DNA from: Syncephalastrum monosporum B8922
Lineage: Eukaryota > Mucoromycota > Mucoromycetes > Mucorales > Syncephalastraceae
Reading direction: 5' to 3'
DNA length: 64,000 nt
NCBI GenBank assembly: GCA_000697355.1
Contig: JNEN01000873.1
Location: 49,757 to 113,756 of the forward strand
The notes under the pieces are model-generated. The model was not told where the DNA came from and did not search any database. It was given only the letters and a program-made list of their open reading frames with translations. Of the stretch, positions 1 to 11,474 are shown piece after piece. A program made the translations under genes and the position numbers. The first letter of the stretch is position 1. Every line of letters begins with the position of its first letter.

Positions 1-1259
1 AGTCGTATATACAACTCCTGATGGGAAACGCGCGCTACTGCCATCGCCCGGCCGACACCCAGACGACGCTGGCTTGGTTCCAGACGCTGATGAAGATCGA
101 GGCACGGCAGGACTACCAAAAGACGCTCGCCAAACTCAACACACTGCTGGGCACCATGGCCACCCGCGGCGACCCCGCACTGCCCTCCGTGCTCGACCTC
201 CTCCTCGACGGCGGGCTCACACCCGACCTGAAGTTGGCCATCCACATCACAGCCGGCACAGGCCATCCCTCTTTAGCTGAGCAGGTCTTCCACTTGACGC
301 GCCGCCGCCGACGCGCTACGCTCGGGCCCGACACATACAATACCCTCGTCACTGGATACCTGCGTCCCGAGCGACACGCCGTCGACCTCTCGGGCGCCAT
401 TCGCATCTTCCAAATCATGATCCAGGACGGCATCCCGCCCACCACCGCCACCTACGAACGGCTCCTGACCTCGTACGCGTCCGCATCGAGACTCGACGAC
501 GAAAGCATGCGCTTTGCTGTGCTGAACAAGCTCTGGCAGGCCATCATGGAGACCTCCCGCACCGCCGTCGGGGCGCACGTCGTCGCGCCCCTGCTGAGCT
601 GCTATCTCCAGCACGGCAAGTTGGCCGAGGCGGAGCAGGTCTACTGGGATCTGCGGCAGCGCAACAACCCGATGCCGCGGCGCACGCTGGGCTGGGTCGA
701 CCGCGTCGTGTCTGGCTTCGCGGACAGGCTGCACCTCCTCTCGGCGTTTTCGATCCTCTACGACGCGCTCATGATCGGCCACTGGCCCGAGACGCAGACG
801 CTGTGCAAGGTGATCCGGGCATGCGGCAAGCGCGACGACATTGAATCGGCCGAGCAGCTGGTGGTGATCATGCTCGAATCGCAGCAAGAGGCCAAACGGC
901 CGAGGAAGATCAGCAGCATGTGCTATGCGACGATGGTGCAGACCTACGTCCGCTGCGGCGAGCTCGACAAGGCGGTGCAAATGTACTTCAAGGAGCTCAC
1001 GGCCAAGATGGCGGACCGGAGCGACCGGAAGCGCGCCCTGGCCCTCCGGATGGCAGCGCAGCGGCTGCGTTGGCGGCTCGGGCTCGACCTCGCAGACCAT
1101 ATACCCGAAAAGAAGGCGATTCGCGACCACTACCATCGCTGGTCGAGACGGTTGCAGCGCGAAGCGCGCGCGCGAGACGCCCATCAAACCAGACTGCGAT
1201 TCATTAGACAGCGACGCAACAGACGCTGGTGGCGATCACGCATCCACAGAGACAAATAA
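1..1259 (+). CDS. Pentatricopeptide-repeat (PPR) protein, 5' end cut by window edge
   Basis: The first ATG is at position 21, but the frame is open to the left edge, so the true start probably lies outside the window. At least 412 residues are present. Helical pairs with PPR character are visible, for example DTYNTLVTGY (about residues 104-113) and the helix pair around TYERLLTSYA and CYATMVQTYV, which have the usual PPR spacing of a degenerate 35-residue repeat. The C-terminus is strongly basic (RQRRNRRWWRSR). PPR proteins bind RNA, mostly in mitochondria, in transcript processing or translation. I cannot name the ortholog. It is followed, 97 bp after its stop, by the GPI13-like gene on the same strand. 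Confidence 0.7.
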   Translation, partial: SYIQLLMGNARYCHRPADTQTTLAWFQTLMKIEARQDYQKTLAKLNTLLGTMATRGDPALPSVLDLLLDGGLTPDLKLAIHITAGTGHPSLAEQVFHLTRRRRRATLGPDTYNTLVTGYLRPERHAVDLSGAIRIFQIMIQDGIPPTTATYERLLTSYASASRLDDESMRFAVLNKLWQAIMETSRTAVGAHVVAPLLSCYLQHGKLAEAEQVYWDLRQRNNPMPRRTLGWVDRVVSGFADRLHLLSAFSILYDALMIGHWPETQTLCKVIRACGKRDDIESAEQLVVIMLESQQEAKRPRKISSMCYATMVQTYVRCGELDKAVQMYFKELTAKMADRSDRKRALALRMAAQRLRWRLGLDLADHIPEKKAIRDHYHRWSRRLQREARARDAHQTRLRFIRQRRNRRWWRSRIHRDK

Positions 1260-1356
1260 TCACCCTAATAAACCCGCCTGTAAATTACCGTGTCCCTCTC
1301 CCAATAATTGCTCCCTTTCCTTCTTCCTTTGTGATTGCTCCGTTTGCCACCATTGC

Positions 1357-3843
1357 ATGACCCACAAACTGTCCAATGCCATCATCCTGATTGCGCTGGC
1401 CTTGCTGCAGTTCCTGGGCACGTTCCTGTTCCTCAGAGGGTTCCTGCTGACGCGACACACCCTCCCTGACCGAGGCCAGCCCCTCGACCCGTGGCAGGCC
1501 TTTCCCATCCTGCCATCCCCGGTGGACCGCGCTCGCGCGCCATTCCACCAGGGCCCGGCCTACCCCGCCATGGAGCGCGCCGTCATTGTTGTCATTGATG
1601 CGCTTCGGTTTGACTTTGTCGTCGACCAAAAGAATGCCACCCGTCACTACTGGAACCACCTGCCTGTCATTCACCAGCTGACCCAGTCGCAGCCGACATC
1701 CAGTCTCCTCTTCCAGTTTCGCGCCGATCCGCCGACCACGACGATGCAGCGCGTCAAGGGTCTCATGACGGGCTCGTTGCCGACGTTCATCGACGCCGGC
1801 AGCAACTTTGCCTCGGGCGCGGTCGGCGAAGACCACCTCGTCCACCACTTTCACAGCAACGCTTTCCACGTCACCCTCCTCGGCGACGATACGTGGGTGC
1901 ACCTCTTTCCCGACAGCATCGACACGGCCCACGCGAGCGACAGCTTCAAGATGTTTGATCTGCACACGGTCGACAACCGCATCCTGGACAAGCTGTGGAC
2001 TGAGGTCGCACAACCTAGAAAACAGGTCGTCGTGGCCCATTTCCTGGGCGTCGATCATTGCGGCCACACGTACGGGCCGGATCACCCCCATATGGCGGAC
2101 AAGCTAGCCCAGATGAATACCGTCCTCGAACGGCTGGTCCGCGAGATCGATGACGCCACGCTGCTGGTCGTCATGGGAGACCACGGCATGTCGGTCGAAG
2201 GCGATCACGGCGGTGAGAGCGTCGAGGAACTGATGAGCACGCTTTTCCTGCACGCCAAGCGTCCTCTCACCTCGGCCAACACGGGCTTGCGCGACCTGTA
2301 TCACCGCATCCACGCAGCCAGGCAACGCGTGCTCGGCTACGACCTTCGCGACATCAGCGAACGCCTCCACTACGACGCGTCCCGTTATCCGATCGTGTCC
2401 CAGATCCATCTCGTGCCTACCTTGGCGTACCTGATGGGCGTGCCGATTCCCTTTGGCAATCTGGGCGCTCTCCTCCCCGACGTCCTCAACCCACCCACGA
2501 TCGGCGCAGACCCGCTCAAGACCCTGCAGCACATGGTCCTCCAGTATCGCAAGAACGCGGTCCAGGTGCACACCTACCTGACGCGGTACGCCGCATACGA
2601 TGCCGCTTTTGCACCGGACGCCCTCCACGACAAGATGGCGTACCTCTGGGCCGCCGAAACGGCGCTGCTCCGCTCGGACGCAGCCCAGAGCCGGGCCGTG
2701 CTCGAGCAGGCCATTCTCGACTACGACGCCTTTTTGATCCACACGCTCCAGTACTGCGAGGCCATCTGGGCCCAGTTCGACGTCAGGAGCATGGTGCTCG
2801 GCATCGCCGTCCTCGCCTGCGGTGTGCTGGCCTCGTTCTGGCTTCTATCGAGTACGATCACACGCGATATGTTCTGGCTCGTCGCCGGCCTGCTCGTCCA
2901 AGCCCTCACCCTGGGCTCCAACAGCTTTGTGGTCTGGGAAGACCAGGGCACGCGTTTCGTGGCCGCCACGTTGTGCGTGATATGGCTCGTGCAGGACCCC
3001 CACTGGCTTCCGCTGGCGGTGCTTGCCTGGATCCGCCTGACGGGCCTGACCGGACTCTGCCGCGAGGAGCAGTTTCCGTACTGTGACTCCCTCCAAACCG
3101 CACCCGACTGGCTTCTGACCGGCACCGCCATTGTGCTAACCCTGCTTCTCCTGCCCTATGCATTCGGACGACGCCCCACCCGTGTCCTGTACCGCCTCAG
3201 TCTGTCCATCGTCCTCGTGCGCCTCATGGTCGACGTGTACGCATGGGAGGGCAGTTCAGCCCTCCTGCAAGTGTACTTGCCGCGGACCGTGTTTGCCATC
3301 ACGCTCTGGATGACGTTCCAGGACGGCTGGTCCGCACTGTACGGATGGAGCGCGATGCTCGCGATGCTGCAGCGCCCGCTCGGCTGTCTCTGGCTGCTTA
3401 CCGTACCGCTCGTGGTGGAGGTCCTCGCGCGCGGCAACGCGCGCAGCCGCACGACCCGGCTGGTCCTCGTCCATACCCTCGGCAGCCACCTGTTCTTTGC
3501 CACCTTCCACCAGGCCACGTTTTCAGCCTTGCCCTGGAAAGCCGCCTTCATCGGCTTTGACGATATGAACTATTACGGTGGAGCCACGCTGGTGTCGCTC
3601 TCGACGCTGGGGAGCTACCTTTTGAGCTGGATGGGCTGGCGCCTCCTCTTGCCGGCCCCGCAGGCGCCGCACTATGACTACCTCTTGCTGCTCTCACAGT
3701 CGATCCCCACCGCCCTCACCGCCGTGTTTGTCTACATCCTGCGGCGGCATCTCATGACATGGAAGATTTTTGCACCTCGCCTCTTGTTGCAGGTCATCCT
3801 GGGGCTGGGCGTGCACGTCATGGCCTTGCTCATTAAAAAATGA
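1357..3843 (+). CDS. GPI13: GPI ethanolamine phosphate transferase 3 (GPI13/PIG-O type)
   Basis: Single-exon gene of 828 residues. It adds ethanolamine phosphate to the third mannose of the GPI anchor precursor in the ER lumen. The N-terminus has one membrane segment (about residues 7-30). It is followed by an alkaline-phosphatase-like lumenal domain with the expected metal-site motifs: VIDALRFDF (Asp near residue 81), TTTMQRVKGLMTGSLPTF (candidate nucleophile Thr near 129), LGVDHCGHTYGPDHPHM and MGDHGMS. The stretch FDLHTVDN is typical of PIG-O rather than PIG-N or PIG-G. The C-terminal half is a series of hydrophobic segments. The start at 1357 was chosen because upstream codons in this frame overlap the PPR gene and lack conservation. 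It is shorter than the yeast protein (about 1,000 residues), mostly in the membrane part. Confidence 0.9.
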   Translation: MTHKLSNAIILIALALLQFLGTFLFLRGFLLTRHTLPDRGQPLDPWQAFPILPSPVDRARAPFHQGPAYPAMERAVIVVIDALRFDFVVDQKNATRHYWNHLPVIHQLTQSQPTSSLLFQFRADPPTTTMQRVKGLMTGSLPTFIDAGSNFASGAVGEDHLVHHFHSNAFHVTLLGDDTWVHLFPDSIDTAHASDSFKMFDLHTVDNRILDKLWTEVAQPRKQVVVAHFLGVDHCGHTYGPDHPHMADKLAQMNTVLERLVREIDDATLLVVMGDHGMSVEGDHGGESVEELMSTLFLHAKRPLTSANTGLRDLYHRIHAARQRVLGYDLRDISERLHYDASRYPIVSQIHLVPTLAYLMGVPIPFGNLGALLPDVLNPPTIGADPLKTLQHMVLQYRKNAVQVHTYLTRYAAYDAAFAPDALHDKMAYLWAAETALLRSDAAQSRAVLEQAILDYDAFLIHTLQYCEAIWAQFDVRSMVLGIAVLACGVLASFWLLSSTITRDMFWLVAGLLVQALTLGSNSFVVWEDQGTRFVAATLCVIWLVQDPHWLPLAVLAWIRLTGLTGLCREEQFPYCDSLQTAPDWLLTGTAIVLTLLLLPYAFGRRPTRVLYRLSLSIVLVRLMVDVYAWEGSSALLQVYLPRTVFAITLWMTFQDGWSALYGWSAMLAMLQRPLGCLWLLTVPLVVEVLARGNARSRTTRLVLVHTLGSHLFFATFHQATFSALPWKAAFIGFDDMNYYGGATLVSLSTLGSYLLSWMGWRLLLPAPQAPHYDYLLLLSQSIPTALTAVFVYILRRHLMTWKIFAPRLLLQVILGLGVHVMALLIKK

Positions 3844-4012
3844 ACTGGAATGCTTTTCTTTCTTTTTCTTCTTATTAATGTATTTCTTTTACGATGGACC
3901 GTTTCCTTTGTCTTTGCTTGTACTGACTGACTGACTGACTGGCTGGTTGGTTGTCCCTTTATTTTTTATATTTTATTTTTGTTTTTGATTTCTGCTTGCT
4001 TAATTCTCCTTG

Positions 4013-5995
4013 ATGTCAAATTACCCCACTTTGCGGAATCCATTGTTGGATACCTCTCCACCGGCGGCGTCCCAACGCACGCGCCGCTTCATGATGGGCG
4101 GCCTCTCGACGTCGGCATCGATCAAGAGTATCTCGTCCGCCTCCACCGCGTCTTTTAAGAGTTTATTTACACGGTCGATTCAGCAACTGTCTAGCGTGGG
4201 CTCACAAATGCGACTGGGCCAGTCGCATAAGCGGATCGGGCCCTCGCTCACATTTTCCGCGGGCAAAGGGGCGGGAGGCGCAGAAAAATATTTTGCGAAG
4301 CCCAAGACCATGAAGCGCACGGGCTCGCTCATGGTCACGCACCCCAAGGAGACGCCAGAGGAGCCGATGGTGCATTATAATGGAGCCTACAATACGATGG
4401 ATCAGTTCTCGAACGAGCAGCTGCAGTGGATCTCTTCTGAGCCCGTGTCAGGGATCGGGGTGCGCCAGCCGCTCAAGGACTGCTCCACGGATTCGATCGT
4501 CATGCGGAAACCGGTGAAGCGCAGTCAGACTTTGTAAGTGTTCCTTTGTTGAAAGTGGGGGATCAGGCGATTGATAATGGGTCCAGTCCGATGGTGCGTC
4601 AGCCTACGCGAACGGTGTCATCCAAAGCCATGTTTTACCTCCGAGGCAAGTAACACGAAATGCATTTGCATCTAAATGCTGCTCATGTGGCGTGTAGCAC
4701 ACACCGAGCTAATGTTGTCGTTACACATGCAATCATTCAAATCACAAACAAAAACACCAGCAAACGTAAGGGAAAGATAAAGTAGAAGGAAAGGAAGGGG
4801 AGCCAAAAAGAAAAAAATAACAACAGAACGAATTAAGCTCACCACACGTGTCACACTTTTGCTCAGCTTGCTACTTGCGCTGCACTGTCCAGATCAATCA
4901 GGACATCTTGTTGGGTCAGCACGTCGCGAGCGAGAAGTGCGGCAAGAACAGCACGCAGGCCGACGTGGACGAGATCTTCCTTCTTGATTTCGACGAACCC
5001 AGCACTGTCACGGTCCGCGTGTTTTCCCAACCACGTTCTGCGCTGGGCGGTTTGTTTGCGAATCGGAGCCGGCAGCAGGACATGTACGTAGGCCACGAGG
5101 ATTTCCAGGTGTCTGTCCGGCCGACCGACAAGGAGTTGCGCCGCGTGCAGCTCGTGGATGGGCCCGAGTGCGATCTCATTGTGGTATGCGGCACCTTCGT
5201 CAGCATCGGCGCACAGGCTCTCCTCCAGAACCGACGCCTCTTTAGCGAATATATCACTGTGTACGCCCGAGGCAGAGGCATTCCCGTAAGTGTGTCTTTT
5301 TTTTCCTTTGTCGTGTCATCCCAACGTCGGCGCTGACCCGTTTCAATGGCGGGTGTAGAAATGGGAGCGTTACTGGGCTGCTTTGCACGGCAATGAGCTC
5401 TTGCTCTACGATTTCGAATACAAGGAGGCAAGTGGAGGGGACTAGAGAAAGTGAGAGTGGATCGGATGGAGATATAATAATCACGCACGGTTTACCCTTT
5501 TTTTTCATTTAGAGCCGACCGCCTTTGTTTGTTATTCCGCTGAGGTATTTTGTGCTGGCGATGCATCCATCTGTGGAAGACGATGAGCGGCTCGTGGACG
5601 TGGGAGCGATCGGATTAGCACTGCAATTTACGGAGCGTGTGGTGAACCCGCGTGAAGTGTGGACGTTTGACGAGGATGACGTATCGCATTTCGAAGGTCG
5701 TATGTATGTGCTCCCGGATAATGCCGCTGTGTCTGCGCAGTGGGAAGCGGCCTTTGCGCAGGTGGCGTCTTTCCTCGACGAGTTTCGCAACTTGGAGGAC
5801 GATGAAGACGACGAAAGCGACGACGGATACGACAGCGACGAGTATGAGGACGACGAACAGGAGGAGGAGGAAGGCCTCAGAAGCAGCCTGTCCGATCTCG
5901 GTCGAGGTTTTGAAACCCTTTCACTATTGGACCATACACATCCGGGTCATTATCATCACAATGACAAGTACGTTCCCGCCAAGTTTCTGTGGTGA
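4013..5995 (+). CDS. Anillin-homology/PH domain protein
   Basis: Five exons: 4013-4533, 4587-4645, 4867-5285, 5359-5427 and 5513-5995, giving about 516 residues. The N-terminal 170 residues are low-complexity and serine-rich. The middle (SSKAMFYLR through RLFSEYITVYARG) has a C2-like beta fold as in anillin homology domains. It runs directly into a PH domain starting KWERYWAALHGNELLLYDFEY. The C-terminal tail is very acidic (DEYEDDEQEEEEG). The anillin-PH order is that of cytokinetic ring and bud-site proteins (anillin, Mid1, Bud4), so a cortical or septation role is inferred. Introns 2 and 4 only keep the frame if they start with GC (donors AG|GCAAGT). The start is ATG 4013. Confidence 0.6.
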
Positions 5996-6206
5996 AAAAG
6001 AAAAAGCAACACAAAGAAAAAAAAAAGTAGTAACATGACACACATAATACATACATGCGGCGATAAACACACGAATGTGTGGGGGAAGGGGGTCTCTCAT
6101 TGGGAGGATTTCAGTACGTTTTCTTCCCAATCGCTTGCTCTTTTTTTTTCATTTTACTTTATTCTTCTTTCTCGTCTTTTGTTATATAAATACATATATA
6201 TTTGAC

Positions 6207-8889
6207 ATGCGGTCCGCCGCAGGAGAATCGTCTTCGTCGAGTGCATTACCGCCGACAGTAGCCACCGAACATGAACCACTGCTACCATCGCGCCGAAAAG
6301 ACAAATCGCCTGTTCGGCCCACTCCATTAAGTCAACCTTCGTATGGCAGCACACCCCCGGCCGAGCCTCACTGGACCGAGCCGATCCGGTATCGCCTCTT
6401 TTTCCTGTTTGTTGTCCTCCTCGGGCTGTCCTGCGTGGCTGCCGTGCTGCTGCTGCTCATGACACCGGACTTTGCACAGCGCTCCTTCCAAAACGGCGTC
6501 GAGTTCCGCTTCCGAGAAGCGTCGATACTCAGCAGCAAACAACAAGACGTCCTGTCCTTGCACGTCGCCGGCGACTTGGCTCTCAAGGACGCTGCATACA
6601 GCTTGGCCCGCAAAGCAGCCTGGCTGTTTGGTGACCTGCGTATTCTGGATTCAGCCCAGCTGCAGGTGTATCACGCGGGCGACGTGATGGGCTCGCTCGA
6701 TTTACCGGGCCTCGCGCTCGCCCGTCAGTCCAACACCACCCAGTTTGACTTTGTCACCGATTTCGTCATTACCGATCCAAAGGCCCTCATGGCCTTTGCT
6801 CAGCAAGCCGTCGCCGCAAAGAACGTCACTTGGCGAATCGTCGGCCCCGTCGCTGTCAAAATCGGCTGGCTCTTCAGCGGTCTGACCATGAATCTGGATA
6901 AGGAGGTGCTCCTGCAAGGTAATTCAGAGAGATTTACCGCTTTACTGCGTGAGGTTGACCCTTTAAATAGGTATGGACGGGTTAAAGCAGGCCAACATGA
7001 CGTCCATGGCCTTCCCAGGCGCCCATCCATTGGGCGGCATTGCCTTGCAGGGCAACGTGGGCATTTACAACCCGTCGAGCACACTCAGCCTTGATCTGGG
7101 CGACGTTGACTTTGGCGTCTTCCTCGAGGATACCATGATTGCGGTGGTGCGTGCCAAGGACGCTAAATTGCTCGGCGACCGTGTCAACGACTTTAATATT
7201 TCGGGCCGCACCCTCGCCCTCGACCCCGCCGACACGTTGGGCAAACAGCGCATGGAGACTTTTTTGTCTACTTACCTGCACGGCAACAGCAGCACTGTAT
7301 CGATTCGTGGTAGCGCCTTTGGTCCGGACGATCCACCTGGCAAGCCCAGCCCGCCGTCAAACACCCCGGCCTGGCTTCGCAAGGCACTCCAGTCCGTCAC
7401 CCTGTCGATGCCGTTTCCAGGCGCCTCCGAAACAAACCTCATCCAATCCCTCGAGCTCTCGAATCTCAAGATAGACTTTACCCCAGCTGGGGAACCGCTC
7501 GTGTCGGGCGACGTCGTCGTGATGCTGCACATGCCGCGCGAAATGAATTTTGCCCTGAATGTGACCGAGATTTTGCCCGACGTCTACTTTTATCCGACCG
7601 CAAATTCAAATGATCCGTTTGCCCGCCTCGCGCCCAACACGCCCTCCCCGGCACACACCATCCGCCTTGATCAGAGCGGCCAATTCAGGGTCGAGTCGCG
7701 TCTCAGCAAGGCTCCCTTCTCCGTACTTCAGCAAGACGAGTTTGAAAAGTTTGTCGAGCAAGTCTTTAACGGGCGGGCGGGCCGCGTCTTTATTCGTGGC
7801 ACCGCCCGGGCGCACGTCGCCAGCGCGTTTGGTGAACTCGATGTCCGCGGCCTCAATTTCACCGGCGTCATTGATACCAAAGGTACACATACAACCTAAA
7901 CGTTACAAGCATGAACATATCAATAAATATTCCCCCCTCTTTTTTCTTTATTCTCTTCTTTTTCTGTATGTCGAATGACATATAGGCATGGAGGGTATGA
8001 AGCGCTATCCTCCTGTGGTCACCTCCATTGATATTGTCAAGGGCACTCCCAAAGCACTGTACTTGAAGGCAGGCCTGACTATCGAGAGCCCCTCCGACCT
8101 CGACATGGATCTCGGCCAAGTGGACTTGCACCTGTTTTACAATGGCGTACTCCTGGGCGACGTGGATATCCCCACACTGAGGCTCAGGCCTGGCAAGAAC
8201 GACATGTTCCTGACAATTCGACTATGGCCCTCTGTGGAAACCGAAACATTTATTGGGCATTATATCTCTGGTAAGTTTACCGGAAACAGGTTTTTCCCAG
8301 TTGTCAAGGAGAAAGAAAAATGCTGAACAATAAGGGAAAACAATAAGGAGACGATAATAAGACGACACTCGTTGTTTCTGGGCATGCGAATGCTACACGG
8401 TCGATCTATCTGGCTCCAGTGATGCGGCAATTAACCTTTGAAGTGACTCCCCCGCGTTTTGATGCCCAACCCTTGTTGGCCGACATGCAAATGAACCTGC
8501 TGTCCTCGACGACGGTGCTATGGTTGCGCAACCCGTTCAAGGACATTTACATCCAGCTTGTGCGACTGAATGCATCCGCCACCTATAAAATCCATCCTGT
8601 CGGAACCGCTTATGCGGATTTTCGTGAGGCCGAAGAGGGCTGGCAGGGCCCGGTCATCTTGCCACCCACGCAGTGTACAAGTACACTCTGCGAGCCAGCC
8701 ATCATCGAGACGCCCAAGATTCCGGTCATGACCAAGCAGCTCGGATGGGATACCATCACACATGCGTTGGGAGGCCAGATCAATGTTTCTGTTGAGAGCC
8801 GGCTGACGATCATGATCGATACGTTACTGCTCAACGACATTGAATACCAGCGCAGTAACCTTACCACCAAGATTCGCAAGCAGTTTTAA
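6207..8889 (+). CDS. DUF3712 vacuolar-type membrane protein, Tag1-like
   Basis: Four exons: 6207-6918, 6971-7882, 7986-8270 and 8420-8889, giving 792 residues. The cytosolic N-terminus contains an acidic dileucine-like sorting motif (EHEPLLPS) before a single membrane segment (about residues 64-85). The rest is a large lumenal region made of repeated beta-rich units with the pattern 'first segment, IYNPSS.., LDLGDVDFGVFLEDT', which recurs as IESPSDLDMDLGQVDLHLFYN and is typical of DUF3712 proteins. Yeast Tag1 (YLR173W), a vacuolar membrane protein needed to end autophagy, has this layout. The vacuolar location and role are inferred from that similarity and from the dileucine signal. Intron phases are consistent throughout. 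Confidence 0.75.
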
Positions 8890-9314
8890 GGAACGGAGAT
8901 AGCTCTTGAGAATCGAATTGTACATAATCTTACCTTTTCATTAATACTGTATTTTTTTCCTTTTTTCTTTTTTTTTACTATTGATGGGCGATGGTAACAC
9001 TGAGCAGAGTCAAGTTATAAAAAGACTAGAAACTCAGGACGGGTGCGCGCCTCGTAACTCACATGTGTCGGGGTGTGCCTGGGTTATTTTTTGTAAAGAA
9101 AAAAAAAAAAAGAGAAAACGAAATTAGCTTTGTGCCACATTGACAGCGGGCGAGCACAAATCATGGTCACCTTCCCTATTAATTTATTAATTTTTTAAGA
9201 TGAACCCACACACACACTATACACCCGATCCTCCTTCTTTTCTTCTTTTTCTTTGTCCTCTCGTTTAAACACTTTTGCATACCCTTTCCTTTCCTTACAG
9301 CATATACGCTTACG

Positions 9315-10418
9315 ATGCGGACACACTTCTTGTTGTTCGCCTTCATTCTCGTCCTATTATCCGTCCACACCCAGGCGTGTTTCCTCGGCCTGGGTTCTGA
9401 CTGTGACAAGTCTTCCTCGAGCGAAGAGCCCTCCACACCCACTGCGTCCCAATCCGACGACAATAAACCGAGCAGCGACCCCGCAGCATCAGCATCGGCC
9501 ACGCCGTCATCCTCGGCCGCGCCTCAGTCGTCCTCAGCCGCGCCTGCCTCGTCGTCTGTTCAGCCCAGCTCCTCCTCGCCCCAACCCACGCCTTCTTCGT
9601 CCTCGCACCCGCAGTCTTCCCAATCGAGCTCAAACGAGCCCTCGTCGTCTGCCTCTGACTCGTCATCGTCATCCGAGTCTTCCTCGTCCGATTCGCCTTC
9701 GTCTTCCGCTTCGTCTTCGCACGCAGCTGACTCGCAAAGCAATACCAACACGACCGGTATCATCGTTGGATGTGTCGTCGGCGGCGTTGCCGTCCTCGGT
9801 GCCGCCTTTGCATTCATCGTGGTCTCGCGCCGACGCAGAAGACACGCCAACCGCCTGAAGCGCCTCAACAACGAAGACGACCTGGCCTTTGACAGCCGTC
9901 CCTCGCCTGCCAGGGCGGCCGCGGCCGTCGCTGCTGCCGATGATATTCACACCCCTCAACAGCAGCAGCAGCAGCACAACTACCACGATGCGGGCATGCA
10001 ACAGCAACAGCCTTATGGTTATGGTGCTTACTCGCCTCAACCGCCGCCGGCCGCTGCGGATGCGTACTATTCGCCTCCGATGACACAAGCTGCGCTTAAC
10101 CCTGTTATGAGTTACCCCGACGCTGCCATCTCGGGCGCTTATTACGCCCATCCACCCGCAGGCAACCATCAGTACAACGACCAATACAACGGCCAATACT
10201 ATGACCAGGGCTACGATAACAATGCGTATTACGATCCCTACGGCCAACACCAGCAGCACGTGCCCTCACCTGTCCCGGGCGCTGCCCAAGTGACGGCGAT
10301 GCCCGTGGCCGGGGGTGCTCCTGCTGCTGCTGGCGGTCCGGTGTTCTCGCCTCCTAACGCATACGATGAGAACGAGGCGCCAAGCCAGCAACATCAGAGT
10401 AGCAACAAGTACCATTAA
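9315..10418 (+). CDS. Serine-rich single-pass surface protein (Mid2/Wsc-like layout)
   Basis: Intronless, 367 residues. Residues 1-21 form a signal peptide. Residues 31-147 are almost entirely Ser/Pro/Ala/Glu and are probably heavily O-mannosylated. Residues 148-170 form one membrane helix (GIIVGCVVGGVAVLGAAF) followed by an RRRRR stop-transfer. The cytosolic tail is rich in Gln, Tyr, Pro and Ala, with CAG-type runs. This is the general plan of fungal wall-stress sensors such as Mid2 or Wsc. There is no obvious WSC cysteine domain (only two or three Cys after the signal peptide), so orthology is not claimed. A pyrimidine-rich leader precedes the ATG. Confidence 0.7.
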   Translation: MRTHFLLFAFILVLLSVHTQACFLGLGSDCDKSSSSEEPSTPTASQSDDNKPSSDPAASASATPSSSAAPQSSSAAPASSSVQPSSSSPQPTPSSSSHPQSSQSSSNEPSSSASDSSSSSESSSSDSPSSSASSSHAADSQSNTNTTGIIVGCVVGGVAVLGAAFAFIVVSRRRRRHANRLKRLNNEDDLAFDSRPSPARAAAAVAAADDIHTPQQQQQQHNYHDAGMQQQQPYGYGAYSPQPPPAAADAYYSPPMTQAALNPVMSYPDAAISGAYYAHPPAGNHQYNDQYNGQYYDQGYDNNAYYDPYGQHQQHVPSPVPGAAQVTAMPVAGGAPAAAGGPVFSPPNAYDENEAPSQQHQSSNKYH

Positions 10419-10766
10419 GTCAGGCATCGCCACGCATAACCATAACGCATGGATTAGCATCAATAATGGGTTGCAGTGAAGCCGCTGTCTCCATCTATTC
10501 ATCCCTAAGAGTGCTGCTTCACTGTCGCTTTCTCTTTCCTTTTACATACCTCCCCCGCCCCACCCCCAGCCCTCTCACTTTTTTTTTCCTTCCATTATAT
10601 ATGTTTTTTTTTCCTTGAAAAGAATCTCCTTTAATGAATATTATACTTGTGTCCTAAACACCCTATTACGCATAGTAGTATTTGGTAGGATAACACTTGT
10701 AGATATTTAAATGATATATTATATATATATACATAGCGCATATATACTAACTGTAAAATGACCTTG

Positions 10767-11474
10767 TTACTGATCCTTGATACCCTTGCGTCTGCGGAAC
10801 TCTGCAATGTCCTTGTTGACGTCCTCCATCATCTCCTTGTACAGCTGGGGACGGTAGCCAAGCTTGAAGAGGATCTCAAAGAAGACAAAATAAGGCGCAG
10901 ACACGAGTGCCTGGACGAGGTTATCCATCAAACGCGGGCTGCGCTTCTCGGCGACGCCGTGACCAAGGAATTGGGCGATCCAGGCGACGACATGTCCCGT
11001 CAAGGCAATGGGGATCGCATTGGCATGGCTGCGTTCAAAGTTGGTGGCGGTATAGCACATGCCATAGAGGAAGGGCGCATAAAGGGCCTTGAAAATGGAA
11101 GAGTAAAAATCGTTAGGTAAAGACATTTTATCCTATTTAAGGCATCCCGTACCGAAGCAATGGGGTCGAGAAGCGTGTAATAAAGACTGTACCCCGCCAC
11201 AGTGAAGAAACTAAGGTTGGGACCGAAGGGTTTCAGAAACCCAAGCGACGCAGGCAGACGCACCAATGGACCCGTCCTGGCGCCAAAGACAAGTGCTGTA
11301 GAGGCGAGGCGTTGAGTTAGGCAAGCACAAGTGCGGAACGAATGCACTTTACTTGCCTGTCCAGAAAATGACGGGAACGAAGACCATGTGAATGGCCACA
11401 TTGACCTTGTTGTTGTGATGCGCGCCGTACAGCACGAGCTGCTTCTTCAAGCTAAAGATGTCAGCGAGAGGCAT
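10767..11474 (-). CDS. MPO1: Mpo1/YGL010w-like (DUF962) protein, probable 2-hydroxy fatty acid dioxygenase
   Basis: Three exons on the minus strand: 11474-11357, 11295-11153 and 11087-10767, giving 193 residues. The family converts 2-hydroxy fatty acids from phytosphingosine breakdown by alpha-oxidation at the ER. Conserved features are LYGAHHNNKVNVAIHMVFVP near the N-terminus (metal-binding His candidates), FLGHGVAEKRSPRLMDNLVQ and APYFVFFEILFKLGY near the C-terminus, with several hydrophobic segments. Intron 1 only keeps frame with a GC donor (ACAG|GCAAGT). Intron 2 has a clear CTAAC branch point. It lies tail to tail with the serine-rich surface protein, 348 bp apart. Confidence 0.85.

Noticed and set aside
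4534..5512. Sequencing frameshifts in the anillin/PH gene
   Set aside because: GC-AG introns restore the frame exactly at both places with a shared GCAAGT donor, so errors are not needed.
9669..10259. 196-codon frame antisense to the serine-rich protein
   Set aside because: It is the complement of Ser/Gln-rich codons. The sense strand has signal peptide, membrane helix and normal composition.
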